Assembly (NCBI GenBank): GCA_040757595.1
Contig: JBFLWP010000005.1
Span: 1-64,000, forward strand
Source: Nitrospirota bacterium
GTDB taxonomy: Bacteria > Nitrospirota > Nitrospiria > Nitrospirales > Nitrospiraceae
DNA: 64,000 bases
Reading direction: 5' to 3'
Made by a program: the position numbers and the translations under genes. Every line of letters starts with the position of its first letter. The first letter of the stretch is position 1. This document shows, piece after piece, positions 34,219 to 42,584 of the stretch. The notes beneath the pieces were generated by a model. That model was not told the origin of the DNA, made no database searches, and saw only the letters and a program-made list of their open reading frames with translations.

Positions 34219-35292
34219 TCAGGTCCAGACGCCGGGGATGGTCATTCCACAGCGGCGGCAGGAGTTTCCGTCCAGAGCAACCTCCAACACCCGATAGCCC
34301 ATGCGCCTGACGACCGCCTGGCCGCAACCGGGACAGAAGGTATGTTCATAGGGCCCGACCCGGCCGGGGAGGTTGCCGGCATAGACGTAGCGGAGGCCCC
34401 TTTTCTGGCCGATCTCGGCTGCTTGGACGAGCGAGCGGGCGGTCGTGTTGTCCGGCTCGAGCATCCGGTAGTCCTTGTGGAAGGCGGTCACGTGCCAGGG
34501 AATGTCCGTGGAGACGGAGGCCAGGAACTCGGTCATCGCCCCCAACTCCTGTTCGCTGTCGTTGAAGCCCGGGACGATCAGGGTCACGACCTCCAGCCAG
34601 AACCCCATCTGGAACAGCCGCCGGATCGTGTCCAGCACTCCGGCCAACTGGCCGCCCAGCTTCCGATATTCCTCCTGGGAGAACCCCTTCAAGTCCACCT
34701 TGTAGAAATCCACCCAGGGCCTGAGATAGGCCAGAACTTCCGGCGTACCGTTCCCATTGGAAATGTAGGCTGTCCTGAGTCCGGTCTGCTTCGCCAGACG
34801 GAAAACCTCCACGGCCCATTCACTCGTGATCAATGGCTCGTTGTAGGTGCTGGCGAGCACCGGGGCCCCCTGTTCCTTGGCGAGGGCAACGAGCCGGGCT
34901 GGCGAGACGGGCAAGATGGAGCTGACCGCGTCCGGATCGCGCAATGCCTGCGATGTCAGCCAGTTCTGACAATAGCCGCAGTGGTAGTCGCAGCCCAGCA
35001 TGCCGAAGCTCAAGGCAGAAGAGCCGGGCAGGGCATGGAAGAAGGGTTTCTTCTCGATCGGATCACATTGCAGCGCCGCCACATAGCCGAAGGGGACTCT
35101 CAGGGTGCCCTGCTCATTGAACCGGACCTTGCAGATGCCCACGCGTCCGTCACGGATCAGACACCGGTGGCCGCAGGCGTAACAGACCACCTCGTTCCCG
35201 GGGCGGACTTGGCAGAGGTCCGGCGCGGCGGGCCTCGTGTAGCCTGTCAGAGTCTTGGCCAGAGGGTGGTCTTGTACCGCTTGCTTGGTCAT
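34219..35292 (-). CDS. amrS: AmmeMemoRadiSam-type radical SAM protein
   Basis: A 357-residue radical SAM enzyme. The [4Fe-4S] cluster ligands C101-x3-C105-x2-C108 are in GCDYHCGYCQNW. An N-terminal zinc or cluster-like set (CYACGHRC) and VGICKVRFNEQG precede it, and a C-terminal rubredoxin-like part (FCPGCG and CRRCG) follows. The YNEPL and DLKGF blocks are typical of the AmrS/PFLE-like subfamily. The AMMECR1 and Memo partners are not adjacent, so its reaction cannot be given. Confidence 0.88.
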   Translation of the reverse strand: MTKQAVQDHPLAKTLTGYTRPAAPDLCQVRPGNEVVCYACGHRCLIRDGRVGICKVRFNEQGTLRVPFGYVAALQCDPIEKKPFFHALPGSSALSFGMLGCDYHCGYCQNWLTSQALRDPDAVSSILPVSPARLVALAKEQGAPVLASTYNEPLITSEWAVEVFRLAKQTGLRTAYISNGNGTPEVLAYLRPWVDFYKVDLKGFSQEEYRKLGGQLAGVLDTIRRLFQMGFWLEVVTLIVPGFNDSEQELGAMTEFLASVSTDIPWHVTAFHKDYRMLEPDNTTARSLVQAAEIGQKRGLRYVYAGNLPGRVGPYEHTFCPGCGQAVVRRMGYRVLEVALDGNSCRRCGMTIPGVWT

Positions 35293-35444
35293 TGACTTGG
35301 GGAAATTATACCGGCTCTCAGGGAAACATCAACACGAATATTTTCAATGGCTTGGGCTTGCTATTCACAGGATGAAATTCGTCAACTTACCTTGAAATCT
35401 AACGACTTAGCTCGTTTTTGCTGGAAAACGACAACCATTGAATG

Positions 35445-35450
35445 TATAAT
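35445..35450 (+). promoter_or_regulatory. Probable -10 element upstream of the gene at 35525
   Basis: A perfect TATAAT at 35445-35450, preceded by TG, lies in an AT-rich block (35300-35510) in an otherwise GC-rich region. No convincing -35 is present at 17 bases. Confidence 0.45.
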
Positions 35451-35524
35451 GATTTTTCCTCATAACTGTACCAAAAGAGAGACGCGGCCATCCCTTGTGA
35501 CTGGATGGAGAAAGGACATGGGGA

Positions 35525-35854
35525 ATGGAGCGACGAGTCGCTTCACATACGGAAGAGGAAGAACTCAATCAACGGCGACGGCTGTTGAATCTTGCCCGGA
35601 AAGGGGACCCCAAGGCGATCAACCGGCTGTTCGAGCTCTATCAAGTGCGGGTCTACAGCGGTGAATTGCTGAGCAAGGGGAAGATACCCAAGTGGCCCTC
35701 TGCCCACAAGCCGCTTGAGAAAGCTCACCGAAAACCCCATAAGACAGGCGCTCGACAGAGGGCTTCGCTCGCGAGGGTTCGTAGGAGAGACAGGTCCCTC
35801 CGGCAGGCCAGTCGCGCGGCGGCCAGGAAAACCCGTCGGCGGACCAACCGGTAG
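35525..35854 (+). CDS. Small protein with Arg/Lys-rich tail (109 aa)
   Basis: A 109-residue protein. The N-terminal half (LNLARKGDPKAINRLFELYQVRVYS) resembles the first helix of sigma-factor-like or TPR-like proteins, and the C-terminal 50 residues are very basic (KTGARQRASLARVRRRDRS, then RAAARKTRRRTNR), suggesting nucleic-acid binding. An ATG 7 bases earlier in another frame has a better ribosome-binding site, but its product lacks protein character. A rho-independent terminator follows. Confidence 0.55.
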   Translation: MERRVASHTEEEELNQRRRLLNLARKGDPKAINRLFELYQVRVYSGELLSKGKIPKWPSAHKPLEKAHRKPHKTGARQRASLARVRRRDRSLRQASRAAARKTRRRTNR

Positions 35855-35878
35855 CGGTTCGGCTCGTTAAAGTTCTGT

Positions 35879-35910
35879 GCAGGGGCCCGAAGAGGGCCCC
35901 TGCGCGTTTT
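35879..35910 (+). terminator. Rho-independent terminator between convergent genes
   Basis: GCAGGGGCCC (35879-35888), a 5-base loop and GGGCCCCTGC (35894-35903) form a perfect 10-bp stem, followed by GCGTTTTC. It serves the 35525 gene and, in reverse, possibly the ClpS-like gene. Confidence 0.85.
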
Positions 35911-35913
35911 CGG

Positions 35914-36210
35914 TCACTGCAAGGCCACTCGCAGCCCGCCCCCGGCCAAGTGCTTGGCAATCCCCTCCGCGGTTTTGCGATCCCCTTCGTACACGGTGGC
36001 GCTTCCTTCGTGGTCAATGCGCCAGGCCAACTCGAAGGCCTTGGTGGGATTCATACCGGGGATGGCCTCGCAAAGCAGACGAATGACCTGCTGGTAGGTG
36101 TGGCAGTTGCAGTTATAGACGACCACCCGGGCTTCCAGCCCGTCGCCCGAGCCAGTACTCCGGTCTTCGATGGTTTCCGGAACCGCCAGGGTGGTGCCCG
36201 ATTCTTCCAT
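35914..36210 (-). CDS. ClpS-like adaptor protein
   Basis: A 98-residue protein whose core follows ClpS, the adaptor that brings N-degron substrates to ClpAP: VVVYNCNCHTYQQVIRLLCEAIPGM, AFELAWRIDHEGSATV and EGIAKHLAGGGLRVAL. The His in DHEG corresponds to a pocket His of ClpS. The usual N-D-D loop that binds the alpha-amino group is replaced by N-C-N-C, so N-degron recognition may be lost or changed. The first 35 residues are a flexible acidic tail, as usual. No clpA is adjacent. Confidence 0.65.
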   Translation of the reverse strand: MEESGTTLAVPETIEDRSTGSGDGLEARVVVYNCNCHTYQQVIRLLCEAIPGMNPTKAFELAWRIDHEGSATVYEGDRKTAEGIAKHLAGGGLRVALQ

Positions 36211-36258
36211 AAACCAACATTCTAGCAACCGTTCAACATGGTGCCAAGTCCCCCCGGT

Positions 36259-36942
36259 TCACTCCTCTTCTTCTCGGGGGACCAGGCGGTGGACGAGTGG
36301 AAGCCGGTCCCTGATCCTGGTCCGGTCCAGCAATCGGAAATGGACGGCTGAGTCGGTCACCGCTTCCAACTGGTGCCGACGGCAGAGGCGAATGGTATAC
36401 GCAAGCGAGGCCGCTGTCTTGACCAGGGCCAGCCCGTACTCGTACCGGTAGCCCTCTTCGCCCGAGAGTCGGTGCCCGCTCGAGGCTTTCAGGTCCTGCA
36501 CGGTGAACGGGTGATGCGCTCTTGATCCCTCAACCAGGCGGAGCAGGGCAGCCGGGCCTGGCACCATCGCGTCTCCGATCCTCATCCCGTGCGAAAAGTC
36601 GAACAGCCCCCGCTGGAAGCGCCGGTCCTCCTTCAGCCCCTCGTGGAACAGCGAGCGCCAGACCGGATCGGCCAGGTCCCGGTCAATCGAAGCGGCCGTC
36701 TCCGCATCCAGCGGGCCGCTGACCCGGTGTCCCTGCACGATGCGGCCGCTGCGCACCAGGTCGGGAAACTGGTCCCCCATCCGGTCTTCATAGGCGGTCA
36801 GCCCGCTCGTAGCCGTCACCTGCAGGGCCATGTAGTCCCGGAAGTGCACGGCCGCATAGTCCTTCAAAAGACGGTGCAGGGTGCGCTCGTGGCAGAGGTG
36901 AAAGGGATAGTAGAGGGCGTGACGCGACGCGGCTTCGGCCAT
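36259..36942 (-). CDS. Hypothetical protein (227 aa)
   Basis: A soluble 227-residue protein (MAEAASRHALYYPFHLCHER) with LLKDYAAVHFRDYMALQVT and a helical C-terminal part ending in EEEE. No signal peptide, transmembrane helix or known motif. Length, codon use and absence of competing frames support it as a real gene. It is 48 bases upstream of the ClpS-like gene on the same strand and may be co-transcribed. Confidence 0.6.
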   Translation of the reverse strand: MAEAASRHALYYPFHLCHERTLHRLLKDYAAVHFRDYMALQVTATSGLTAYEDRMGDQFPDLVRSGRIVQGHRVSGPLDAETAASIDRDLADPVWRSLFHEGLKEDRRFQRGLFDFSHGMRIGDAMVPGPAALLRLVEGSRAHHPFTVQDLKASSGHRLSGEEGYRYEYGLALVKTAASLAYTIRLCRRHQLEAVTDSAVHFRLLDRTRIRDRLPLVHRLVPREEEE

Positions 36943-37039
36943 CGAGATTCCTCAACCGGGATTGTTCACGGCGGTTCGTCCCGTTCGCCCCGTGCTCAGG
37001 GCTAGGCTGGAACTCGCGGCTATGGTATACCCTGCCGCA

Positions 37040-38119
37040 ATGCTCGCGCGCCTAGGCCTCCATCGCGGACTGAATCTCCTGCTCCTGTTCGTGCCGCTGG
37101 CCGCGGCGCTGGAGTTCCTCCACGCGGACCCGATCCTCGTCTTCCTCGCCTCGGCTCTGGCCATCGTGCCGCTCGCAGGCCTGATGGGGAAGGCGACCGA
37201 GCACCTGACGAGGCACGTGGGGGCGGGGCTCGGCGGGCTGTTGAACGCGTCGCTCGGGAACGCGGCTGAACTGATCATCGCCCTGGTCGCATTGCGGGAA
37301 GGGCTGCACGACGTGGTCAAGGCTTCCCTCACCGGGTCCATCCTCGGCAACATCCTGCTGGTGCTCGGCTTCGCGATGATGGCGGGAGGGCTGCGTTACG
37401 AGCGCCAGCGCTTCAACCAGACGGCGGCGGGAATGGGGGCCAGCCTGTTGCTGCTCTCCGCCGTCGGGCTGGTCGTTCCGGCTCTGTTCCATCTGACCGC
37501 GTCCGCTCGGGGCGCGGCCGTGGAGCGGGAACTCAGCCTCGTGATCGCCGTCGTTCTCTTCACCATTTACCTGCTCAGCCTGCTGTTCTCCTTGAAGACG
37601 CACCGCCATCTCTACGCGGGGGATGCGGCGGCTTCGGACGAGGCGGGGCACAAGCCCTGGAGTCTTCGGAAGGCTGCCTGGGTGCTGACGGTGGTGACCG
37701 TGGCGGTCGCCGTCATGAGCGAGTTCCTGGTCGGGGCCCTGGAGCCGGCGGCGGCCAGCCTGGGTATGACGCAGGTCTTCGTCGGGGTGATTCTGGTCGC
37801 GCTGGTGGGGAATGCGGCCGAGCATTCGACGGCCGTGCTCGTGGCGATGAAGAACAAGATGGACCTGGCGGTGGGCATCGCGCTGGGCTCCAGCCTCCAG
37901 ATCGCGCTCTTCGTGGCGCCGGTCCTGGTGTTTGCCAGTTACGTCCTCGGCGCCCCGCTGGATTTGATCTTTACGCCGTTCGAAGTGGCGGCGGTCACGA
38001 TCTCGGTGCTGGCGGTCGGATTCGCGGCGATGGACGGGGAGTCCCACTGGATGGAAGGGGCGATGCTCGTCGGAGTCTATCTGATCCTGGCGGTCGCCTT
38101 CTACTTTCTGCCCGTGTGA
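37040..38119 (+). CDS. Calcium/proton exchanger (CaCA family, CAX type)
   Basis: A 359-residue inner-membrane antiporter with about 11 hydrophobic helices. Both selectivity motifs are present: GNAAELIIALVAL in the first half and GNAAEHSTAVLVAM in the second. A polar loop (about residue 190, AGDAAASDEAGHK) separates the halves. Known relatives exchange cytosolic Ca2+ for H+. The ATG at 37040 is used; a further ATG at 37022 and a TTG at 36962 are possible, and a TATACC-like sequence at 37026 suggests the promoter overlaps those. Confidence 0.88.
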   Translation: MLARLGLHRGLNLLLLFVPLAAALEFLHADPILVFLASALAIVPLAGLMGKATEHLTRHVGAGLGGLLNASLGNAAELIIALVALREGLHDVVKASLTGSILGNILLVLGFAMMAGGLRYERQRFNQTAAGMGASLLLLSAVGLVVPALFHLTASARGAAVERELSLVIAVVLFTIYLLSLLFSLKTHRHLYAGDAAASDEAGHKPWSLRKAAWVLTVVTVAVAVMSEFLVGALEPAAASLGMTQVFVGVILVALVGNAAEHSTAVLVAMKNKMDLAVGIALGSSLQIALFVAPVLVFASYVLGAPLDLIFTPFEVAAVTISVLAVGFAAMDGESHWMEGAMLVGVYLILAVAFYFLPV

Positions 38120-38131
38120 GGCGCGCCGGAT

Positions 38132-38335
38132 TCACCACCGATCCATGTCAATGACCTCGGTGGCGTCCCAGAGGTTCTTCCATTCCGCGTCCGCGAGAGC
38201 CTTCTCCCGATCCGCTTCCGTTTCCTCGAACAGGTTCTCCCGCTTGGCCTCGGGCTGGCCGGCGCCCGACTTCTGGCCGGCCTGGCCGCCTTGAGCGGAC
38301 TTGCGACGCTTCTTGGGGTCCATATTGACCGGCAT
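38132..38335 (-). CDS. Small charged hypothetical protein (67 aa)
   Basis: Starts MPVNMDPKKRRKSAQGG with a basic N terminus and an acidic C-terminal half (LFEETEADREKALADAEWKNLWDATEVIDMD). Probably partly disordered. It has its own promoter on the minus strand: TTGACA (38387-38382), a 16-base spacer and TATAGG. Function unknown. Confidence 0.5.
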   Translation of the reverse strand: MPVNMDPKKRRKSAQGGQAGQKSGAGQPEAKRENLFEETEADREKALADAEWKNLWDATEVIDMDRW

Positions 38336-38398
38336 GGCACGCTCCCTACTACCCAATGTCCTATAAGCGATCCCCGGGGTTTGTCAAGGGCTCCCTGG

Positions 38399-38427
38399 TT
38401 GACTCGCCTGGGGACCGCTGCTAGAGT
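38399..38427 (+). promoter_or_regulatory. Promoter of the membrane-protein gene at 38496
   Basis: TTGACT (38399-38404), a 17-base spacer and TAGAGT (38422-38427). It is back-to-back with the minus-strand promoter of the 38335 gene (TTGACA at 38387-38382). Confidence 0.55.
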
Positions 38428-38495
38428 GCCGCCGTTTGCCGAATTCCCCGCCGCGGCCGGTCGGTCGGAAACGGGTAACGTCGAGACAGTCAATC

Positions 38496-38852
38496 GTGGT
38501 CCTCAGCGCCAAGGTCCTCTGGCCCCTCTTTCCGCTCCTGCTGCTGGTGGTCGTGGTGTGCCTCACCTGGGCCCTGGTCCACGTCGTACGGCGCGCCAGC
38601 GGAACCACCGCCGTCTGGCTCCAGGCCGGGGCGCTGGGCGGGTACCTGCTGGCGGCCGTCGCGGCGATCGCCAGCGAGCGCGGCGCGGTCTCGGCCAACC
38701 TGCACCGGCCCTTTTCGCTCCTCACCCAGTTGGCCATTGCCCTGGCCCTCTTCCACGTCTGGGGCAAGGATCGCTCCCTCGTCGTGCTGAATGTCTCCGC
38801 CTGGGCGGCCATCCTGGCCGACACGGCGCTGCACTACTTGCTGACGAAGTAG
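38496..38852 (+). CDS. Integral membrane protein (118 aa)
   Basis: A 118-residue protein with three or four hydrophobic helices (VLWPLFPLLLLVVVVCLTWALV; LQAGALGGYLLAAVAAIA; FSLLTQLAIALALFHVW; VSAWAAILADTALHYLL). GTG at 38496 places the first helix at the N terminus; a TTG at 38436, only about 8 bases after the -10, would add 20 basic residues. No family recognised. Confidence 0.5.
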   Translation: MVLSAKVLWPLFPLLLLVVVVCLTWALVHVVRRASGTTAVWLQAGALGGYLLAAVAAIASERGAVSANLHRPFSLLTQLAIALALFHVWGKDRSLVVLNVSAWAAILADTALHYLLTK

Positions 38853-38864
38853 CGCCTCCGAGCG

Positions 38865-39989
38865 CTAAAGCAACTCGACCGCGACCGAGTCGGCGAACCG
38901 GCGGCCCAGATCGGTCAGTCTGAGCCGGCCTTCCCGCTCTTCCAGCAACCCCTCATCGGTCAGCCGCCGCACGGTCTCTTGCCCATTGTTCTTCAGCTCG
39001 TCCGGCAGCCTCTCCAAGGCCACGCCGTCCGTCAGTCTCAGGCCGAACACGAGGGCCTCGCGCTGCCGCTGTGCCCGGCTCAGGTGTTCGGTCCCCTCGG
39101 CGGGCAGGCGGTTCTCGCGCAGCATGGCGAGATAGCGGTCCAGTCGCTCCACATTCCCGAACCGGGTTCCATTCAGGTAGGACTGGGCGCTGGGGCCCAG
39201 GCCGAGGTAGTCGTCGCCGGCCCAGTAGTGGAGGTTGTGGCGGCTCGCATAGCCGGGGAGGCAGTAGTTGGAAATCTCGTAACGGGTGAACCCTGCCCGA
39301 ACCAGCCGGGCCGCAGCCAAGTCCTCCAGCTCGTTCTGCAACGTCTGGTCCGGCTCGTGCCGGTCGCCCCGCCGGATGTCGGTCGCCAGCCTCGTGCGCT
39401 CCTCCACCGTCAGGGCATAGCAGGAGAGGTGGGTGGGTTGCAGGGCCAGGGCCTCATCCAGCGTCGTGAGCCAGGTCTCGATCGTTTGCCCCGGCAGCCC
39501 GTAGATCAGGTCCAAGTTGAGGTTTGCGAACCCGGCCGACCGGGCCGTCTGAACCGCGCTGCGAACGGCTGCGGTCTGATTCGGTCGGCCGATCCGGAGC
39601 AATTCGTCCTGATCCAGCGATTGAATGCCGAAGCTGATCCGATTGAACCCGCTTCCGACGAGGGCGGCCAGCCCTCGCTCGGTCACCGTGCCCGGATGCG
39701 CTTCCAGCGTGATCTCCGCCCGGTCGGTCAGGCCCAATTCCGTCCGGACGAGCGCGACGAGGCCGGCGAGCTGTTCGGCCGGAAGTAGCGAGGGCGTCCC
39801 GCCGCCGAAGTAGAGGCTGTCCGGAGTCCGGCCGTCGAGGGTCTTGGCTTCCGCGCGCAGCTCGATCTCGCGACGGAGTGCCTCCAAGTAGGCCTGAGCC
39901 CGGTCCGGCCGATGGACTTCCAGAGAAAAGGAGCAGAAATGGCACCGGCTCAGGCAAAACGGCACGTGGATATAGAGCCCGACTGCCAT
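38865..39989 (-). CDS. hemW: Heme chaperone HemW (radical SAM)
   Basis: A 374-residue radical SAM protein. Cluster ligands C12, C16 and C19 are in FCLSRCHFC, followed by FGGGTPSLL and, in the C-terminal half, RHNLHYW with the HNxxYW motif associated with heme binding in HemW. HemW proteins deliver heme to membrane partners, and were earlier annotated as oxygen-independent coproporphyrinogen oxidases; the sequence pattern favours HemW over HemN. The ATG at 39989 has AAAGG upstream. It follows the 40270 gene by 14 bases. Confidence 0.9.
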   Translation of the reverse strand: MAVGLYIHVPFCLSRCHFCSFSLEVHRPDRAQAYLEALRREIELRAEAKTLDGRTPDSLYFGGGTPSLLPAEQLAGLVALVRTELGLTDRAEITLEAHPGTVTERGLAALVGSGFNRISFGIQSLDQDELLRIGRPNQTAAVRSAVQTARSAGFANLNLDLIYGLPGQTIETWLTTLDEALALQPTHLSCYALTVEERTRLATDIRRGDRHEPDQTLQNELEDLAAARLVRAGFTRYEISNYCLPGYASRHNLHYWAGDDYLGLGPSAQSYLNGTRFGNVERLDRYLAMLRENRLPAEGTEHLSRAQRQREALVFGLRLTDGVALERLPDELKNNGQETVRRLTDEGLLEEREGRLRLTDLGRRFADSVAVELL

Positions 39990-40003
39990 GATGGCCTTTG
40001 ATC

Positions 40004-40270
40004 TCAGCTCAATCGGATCGGTTTTTGGGACCAGTCCTTCACCATCGCGATTTCGATCTCGTCCAGGGGGGAGACGCCGCGGTTGCGGACGTGGACCTTC
40101 CAGGACGGATGCCGGCGAAGCGAATCGAACAGGAGCTTCAGCAATTCCGGCTTCACGAGCCGCTCCCATTCCTCCAGCCAATGGTAGTTGTCCTCGTCGC
40201 CGTCGTAGTCGTCCGGGAAACGGGCTTCCAGGCTGAAGCGGAACGTGAAGGCTTTTTCTTCCTGAACCAT
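40004..40270 (-). CDS. Hypothetical protein (88 aa)
   Basis: A small soluble protein starting MVQEEKAFTFRFSLEARFPDDYD, with acidic and aromatic patches (DNYHWLEEWERLV) and a basic beta-like end (WKVHVRNRGVSPLDEIEIAMVKDW). No known domain. It is just upstream of hemW and may be in the same transcript. Confidence 0.55.
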   Translation of the reverse strand: MVQEEKAFTFRFSLEARFPDDYDGDEDNYHWLEEWERLVKPELLKLLFDSLRRHPSWKVHVRNRGVSPLDEIEIAMVKDWSQKPIRLS

Positions 40271-40362
40271 GCGGCCTCCTGTCTCGTGCCAGCCGATGCG
40301 TTGCGATCACCGGCGCGCCCGATTATAATACACCCGTCAGGAACCGGAGGGGAGAGAACCCG

Positions 40363-40587
40363 ATGCCGATCTACGAATACGTTTGTCAGGAATGTCGCCA
40401 TCGCTTCGAGGCCATCGTGCGCGGCTCGGCGACGCCGGCCTGTCCGTCCTGCAAGGCCACCAGGCTGGAGAAGCAGTGGTCGGCCTTCGCCGTGGGAGCC
40501 ACGGGCGGCTGGTCGCCGTCCGGCGCTCCGGGAGCCTGCGGGACCTGCGGCGATCCGCGCGGACCCGGCGCCTGCTCGATGAATTAA
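40363..40587 (+). CDS. FmdB family zinc-ribbon protein
   Basis: A 74-residue protein starting MPIYEYVCQECRHRFE, the FmdB signature. The zinc-ribbon pairs are C8-x2-C11 and CPSC, and a second Cys-rich tail (ACGTCG, ACSMN) follows. FmdB-type proteins are thought to bind metal and regulate transcription; the target is unknown. GGAGGGGAG lies before the ATG. Confidence 0.85.
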   Translation: MPIYEYVCQECRHRFEAIVRGSATPACPSCKATRLEKQWSAFAVGATGGWSPSGAPGACGTCGDPRGPGACSMN

Positions 40588-40593
40588 TGAAGA

Positions 40594-40680
40594 GCGTCAC
40601 TCGTGAAGCGTGCAGCGTAAAAAAACTTCTCGGCGCTGCCGCTCACGAACGGCGCTGCACGCTTCACGAGCGGCGTTTAC
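40594..40680. repeat. Heptad repeat pair 12 with perfect 18-bp inverted arms
   Basis: CTCGTGAAGCGTGCAGCG (40600-40617) and its exact complement (40653-40670) flank a 35-base loop. Arms are built from GTGAAGC/GTGCAGC-like heptads. It sits just downstream of the fmdB-like gene. Confidence 0.85.
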
Positions 40681-40688
40681 GAAGCTTC

Positions 40689-40994
40689 ATGACCGTTGAT
40701 CTGGCCATCCACACGCTGTCCCAGTCTGATCCGATCCCGAAGCTGCTTCAGGAGGTGAGGCTCGGCCGCATGAAGGCGACCGACGCCGGTTTGCGCGCCG
40801 TGACCGAGGCCTGGCTGGGCACGTATCGTCAGGTGTTGCAGTCGGCCAACGGCCTTGATCGGACGGCGCTGCACCGCCTCGACCCATCGCCGCGCCTGGA
40901 GGTGTTGATCACCGCCGGCGTGATGTCCGCCGACCATCCGGCGATCCTGTCGCTCCGCACGGCCTACGAACAGGCGCTCGCCGGGGCACGATAG
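40689..40994 (+). CDS. Hypothetical protein (101 aa)
   Basis: A 101-residue soluble helical protein (MTVDLAIHTLSQSDPIPKLL). Repeated LxxA patterns, no Cys, no signal peptide. It begins 9 bases after the inverted repeat, and the next gene starts 9 bases after its stop. No family recognised. Confidence 0.5.
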   Translation: MTVDLAIHTLSQSDPIPKLLQEVRLGRMKATDAGLRAVTEAWLGTYRQVLQSANGLDRTALHRLDPSPRLEVLITAGVMSADHPAILSLRTAYEQALAGAR

Positions 40995-41003
40995 GCGTCA
41001 CCC

Positions 41004-41666
41004 ATGCGCGCGTTCGCCGCCCTTGCGATCCTTGGTCTGGTCGCGGCTGCTCCGTCGGGCGTCGCCGGCCAGGACTCGATCGGCGTGCGACCGCTCCTGG
41101 CGCTCAAGCTCGACGAACTGCGGACGATTCTCCCGTCGGAGACCCACCTGCTCGCCGAACCAGCCGCCATCGAGCGGTTTCTGGAAGGGTTGGACGGGGC
41201 TCCCCCCGACTGGGTCGCCGTCTACGGGCACGGACACCATGACCCCGGCCACGATGAGCGGCTGTTCAGCTTGAACCGTGAACGTGACGGGAGGCGGGCG
41301 GGCAAGCCGGCACTTCAGTGGCTTGTGACCTTCCTGTGGCCGGGGGAGCTGTCAGGCTATGACCCGAAGGCCGGGGGATTCCGCGTGGCGGTCGGTCCGG
41401 CGTTCATCGAGACCCGATGGGGCGTCGTGCGGTTCAAGCCGGAGGATCTCCCCGCCAATCTGACGGCGATTCCAAATCCCGGCCTCAGGGAATCCCTGCG
41501 GCGGAAGGTTGAAAAGGGCCAGCGAGTGGAGATCGCCGTTGCCGCGACGGGACGGCTGATTCCCGAGGAGTCGCTCGTCTACGATTTTTCCCACGAAGAG
41601 GAGAGGCGGGGGCTGATCATGCCGGTCGTGCGAATCGAACGCATGGACTATGTCCTTGCCCGGTGA
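41004..41666 (+). CDS. Secreted hypothetical protein (220 aa)
   Basis: A 220-residue protein with a signal peptide (MRAFAALAILGLVAAAPSGVAG). The mature part has HGHHDPGHDERLF, a His/Asp-rich loop that could bind metal, and VRFKPEDLPANL. It is not a recognised enzyme. It converges with the formylglycine-generating-enzyme-like gene, 3 bases from its stop. Confidence 0.55.
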   Translation: MRAFAALAILGLVAAAPSGVAGQDSIGVRPLLALKLDELRTILPSETHLLAEPAAIERFLEGLDGAPPDWVAVYGHGHHDPGHDERLFSLNRERDGRRAGKPALQWLVTFLWPGELSGYDPKAGGFRVAVGPAFIETRWGVVRFKPEDLPANLTAIPNPGLRESLRRKVEKGQRVEIAVAATGRLIPEESLVYDFSHEEERRGLIMPVVRIERMDYVLAR

Positions 41667-41669
41667 GCC

Positions 41670-42584
41670 TCACCGGTCGTCCTTCGCGCAGCGGAATCCG
41701 GTCCCGCTCTGACGGTCGTCTGGATATCCATAGTCGCGATCGGAGGTCCGGAGGCTTTTCGCGGGCTTGAGCCACGAGCCTCCCCGCACGACTTTGAGGA
41801 GCACGCCCGCCGGCCCCGCCGGATCGGCGGGCGGCGCGTTGAGATAGTAATAGGGCTCGTACCAGTCGTTGACCCACTCGGAGACGTTCCCCGCCATGTC
41901 GAAGAGGCCGTAGGGGCTCGCGCCGCCGGGAAAGCTGCCGACGGGCAGGGTCAGGACTTCGCCCTTCAGCCCCCGTTCCTTCGAAAGACGGGCGCCTTCT
42001 CCCTCCACCCAGAAGGCTTTCCACTCCGCTCGATCTTTGAACTCCACCGTGCGTCCGGCCCAGTAGCTGGCGCTGTTGGCTCGAGCGAGATCCCAGTCGT
42101 TGCCCCAGGGATAGATCCGGGCGTTTGTGCCGCGCGCGGCCTTCTCCCACTCGGCCTCGGTCGGCAGCCGTTTGCCGGCCCACGCACAATAGGCGGCCGC
42201 GTCGTGCCAACTGACATTGACCACCGGATGGTCGGCGGAGCCGGGCAGGTAGGTGCCGTGCTCCCAGAGCGTGGCCGACTGGTTGGGATTGGCGGGGGCC
42301 CGATGGCCCGAGGCCTTCACGAACCGGTCGTACTGGTCATTGGTGACTTCGGACCGGTCGATCCAGAAGGCGCTCACGAGGACCAGGCGCTGGGGACGCT
42401 CGTCCGAAAACCCCTCGGTGCCCTCCGGACTGCCCATCAGGAACTCGCCCGCCGGGACGAAGACCATGGGCGCGGAGGAAGTCGCCGAGGCGGGGGCGGA
42501 GCCGGTGAGCGGTAGGAGGAGCAGAATCGAGAGCCAGGCGCGGCGGAGCGGGCGGAGGGGCGGCCGGCAGGCGCCCCGCGTCAC
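41670..42584 (-). CDS. Formylglycine-generating enzyme-like protein (SUMF1 domain), exported
   Basis: A 304-residue protein with a basic/hydrophobic signal peptide (RRAWLSILLLLPLTGSAPASA), then a full SUMF1 domain: FVPAGEFLMGSP, DEVTN-like EVTNDQYDRFVKASGH, PVVNVSWHDAAAYCAWAGKRLPTEAEWEKAARG and GLFDMAGNVSEWVNDWY, ending VVRGGSW and FRC. Relatives oxidise sulfatase Cys or act on other substrates; many bacterial SUMF1 proteins are not sulfatase modifiers. The GTG start overlaps the CADD-like stop (GTGA), so the two are coupled. Confidence 0.8.
   Translation of the reverse strand: MTRGACRPPLRPLRRAWLSILLLLPLTGSAPASATSSAPMVFVPAGEFLMGSPEGTEGFSDERPQRLVLVSAFWIDRSEVTNDQYDRFVKASGHRAPANPNQSATLWEHGTYLPGSADHPVVNVSWHDAAAYCAWAGKRLPTEAEWEKAARGTNARIYPWGNDWDLARANSASYWAGRTVEFKDRAEWKAFWVEGEGARLSKERGLKGEVLTLPVGSFPGGASPYGLFDMAGNVSEWVNDWYEPYYYLNAPPADPAGPAGVLLKVVRGGSWLKPAKSLRTSDRDYGYPDDRQSGTGFRCAKDDR

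Noticed and set aside
35347-35664. Alternative frame overlapping the small basic-tailed protein gene
   Set aside because: It has the better ribosome-binding site at ATG 35518, but its product lacks protein-like character and the overlapping frame does not.
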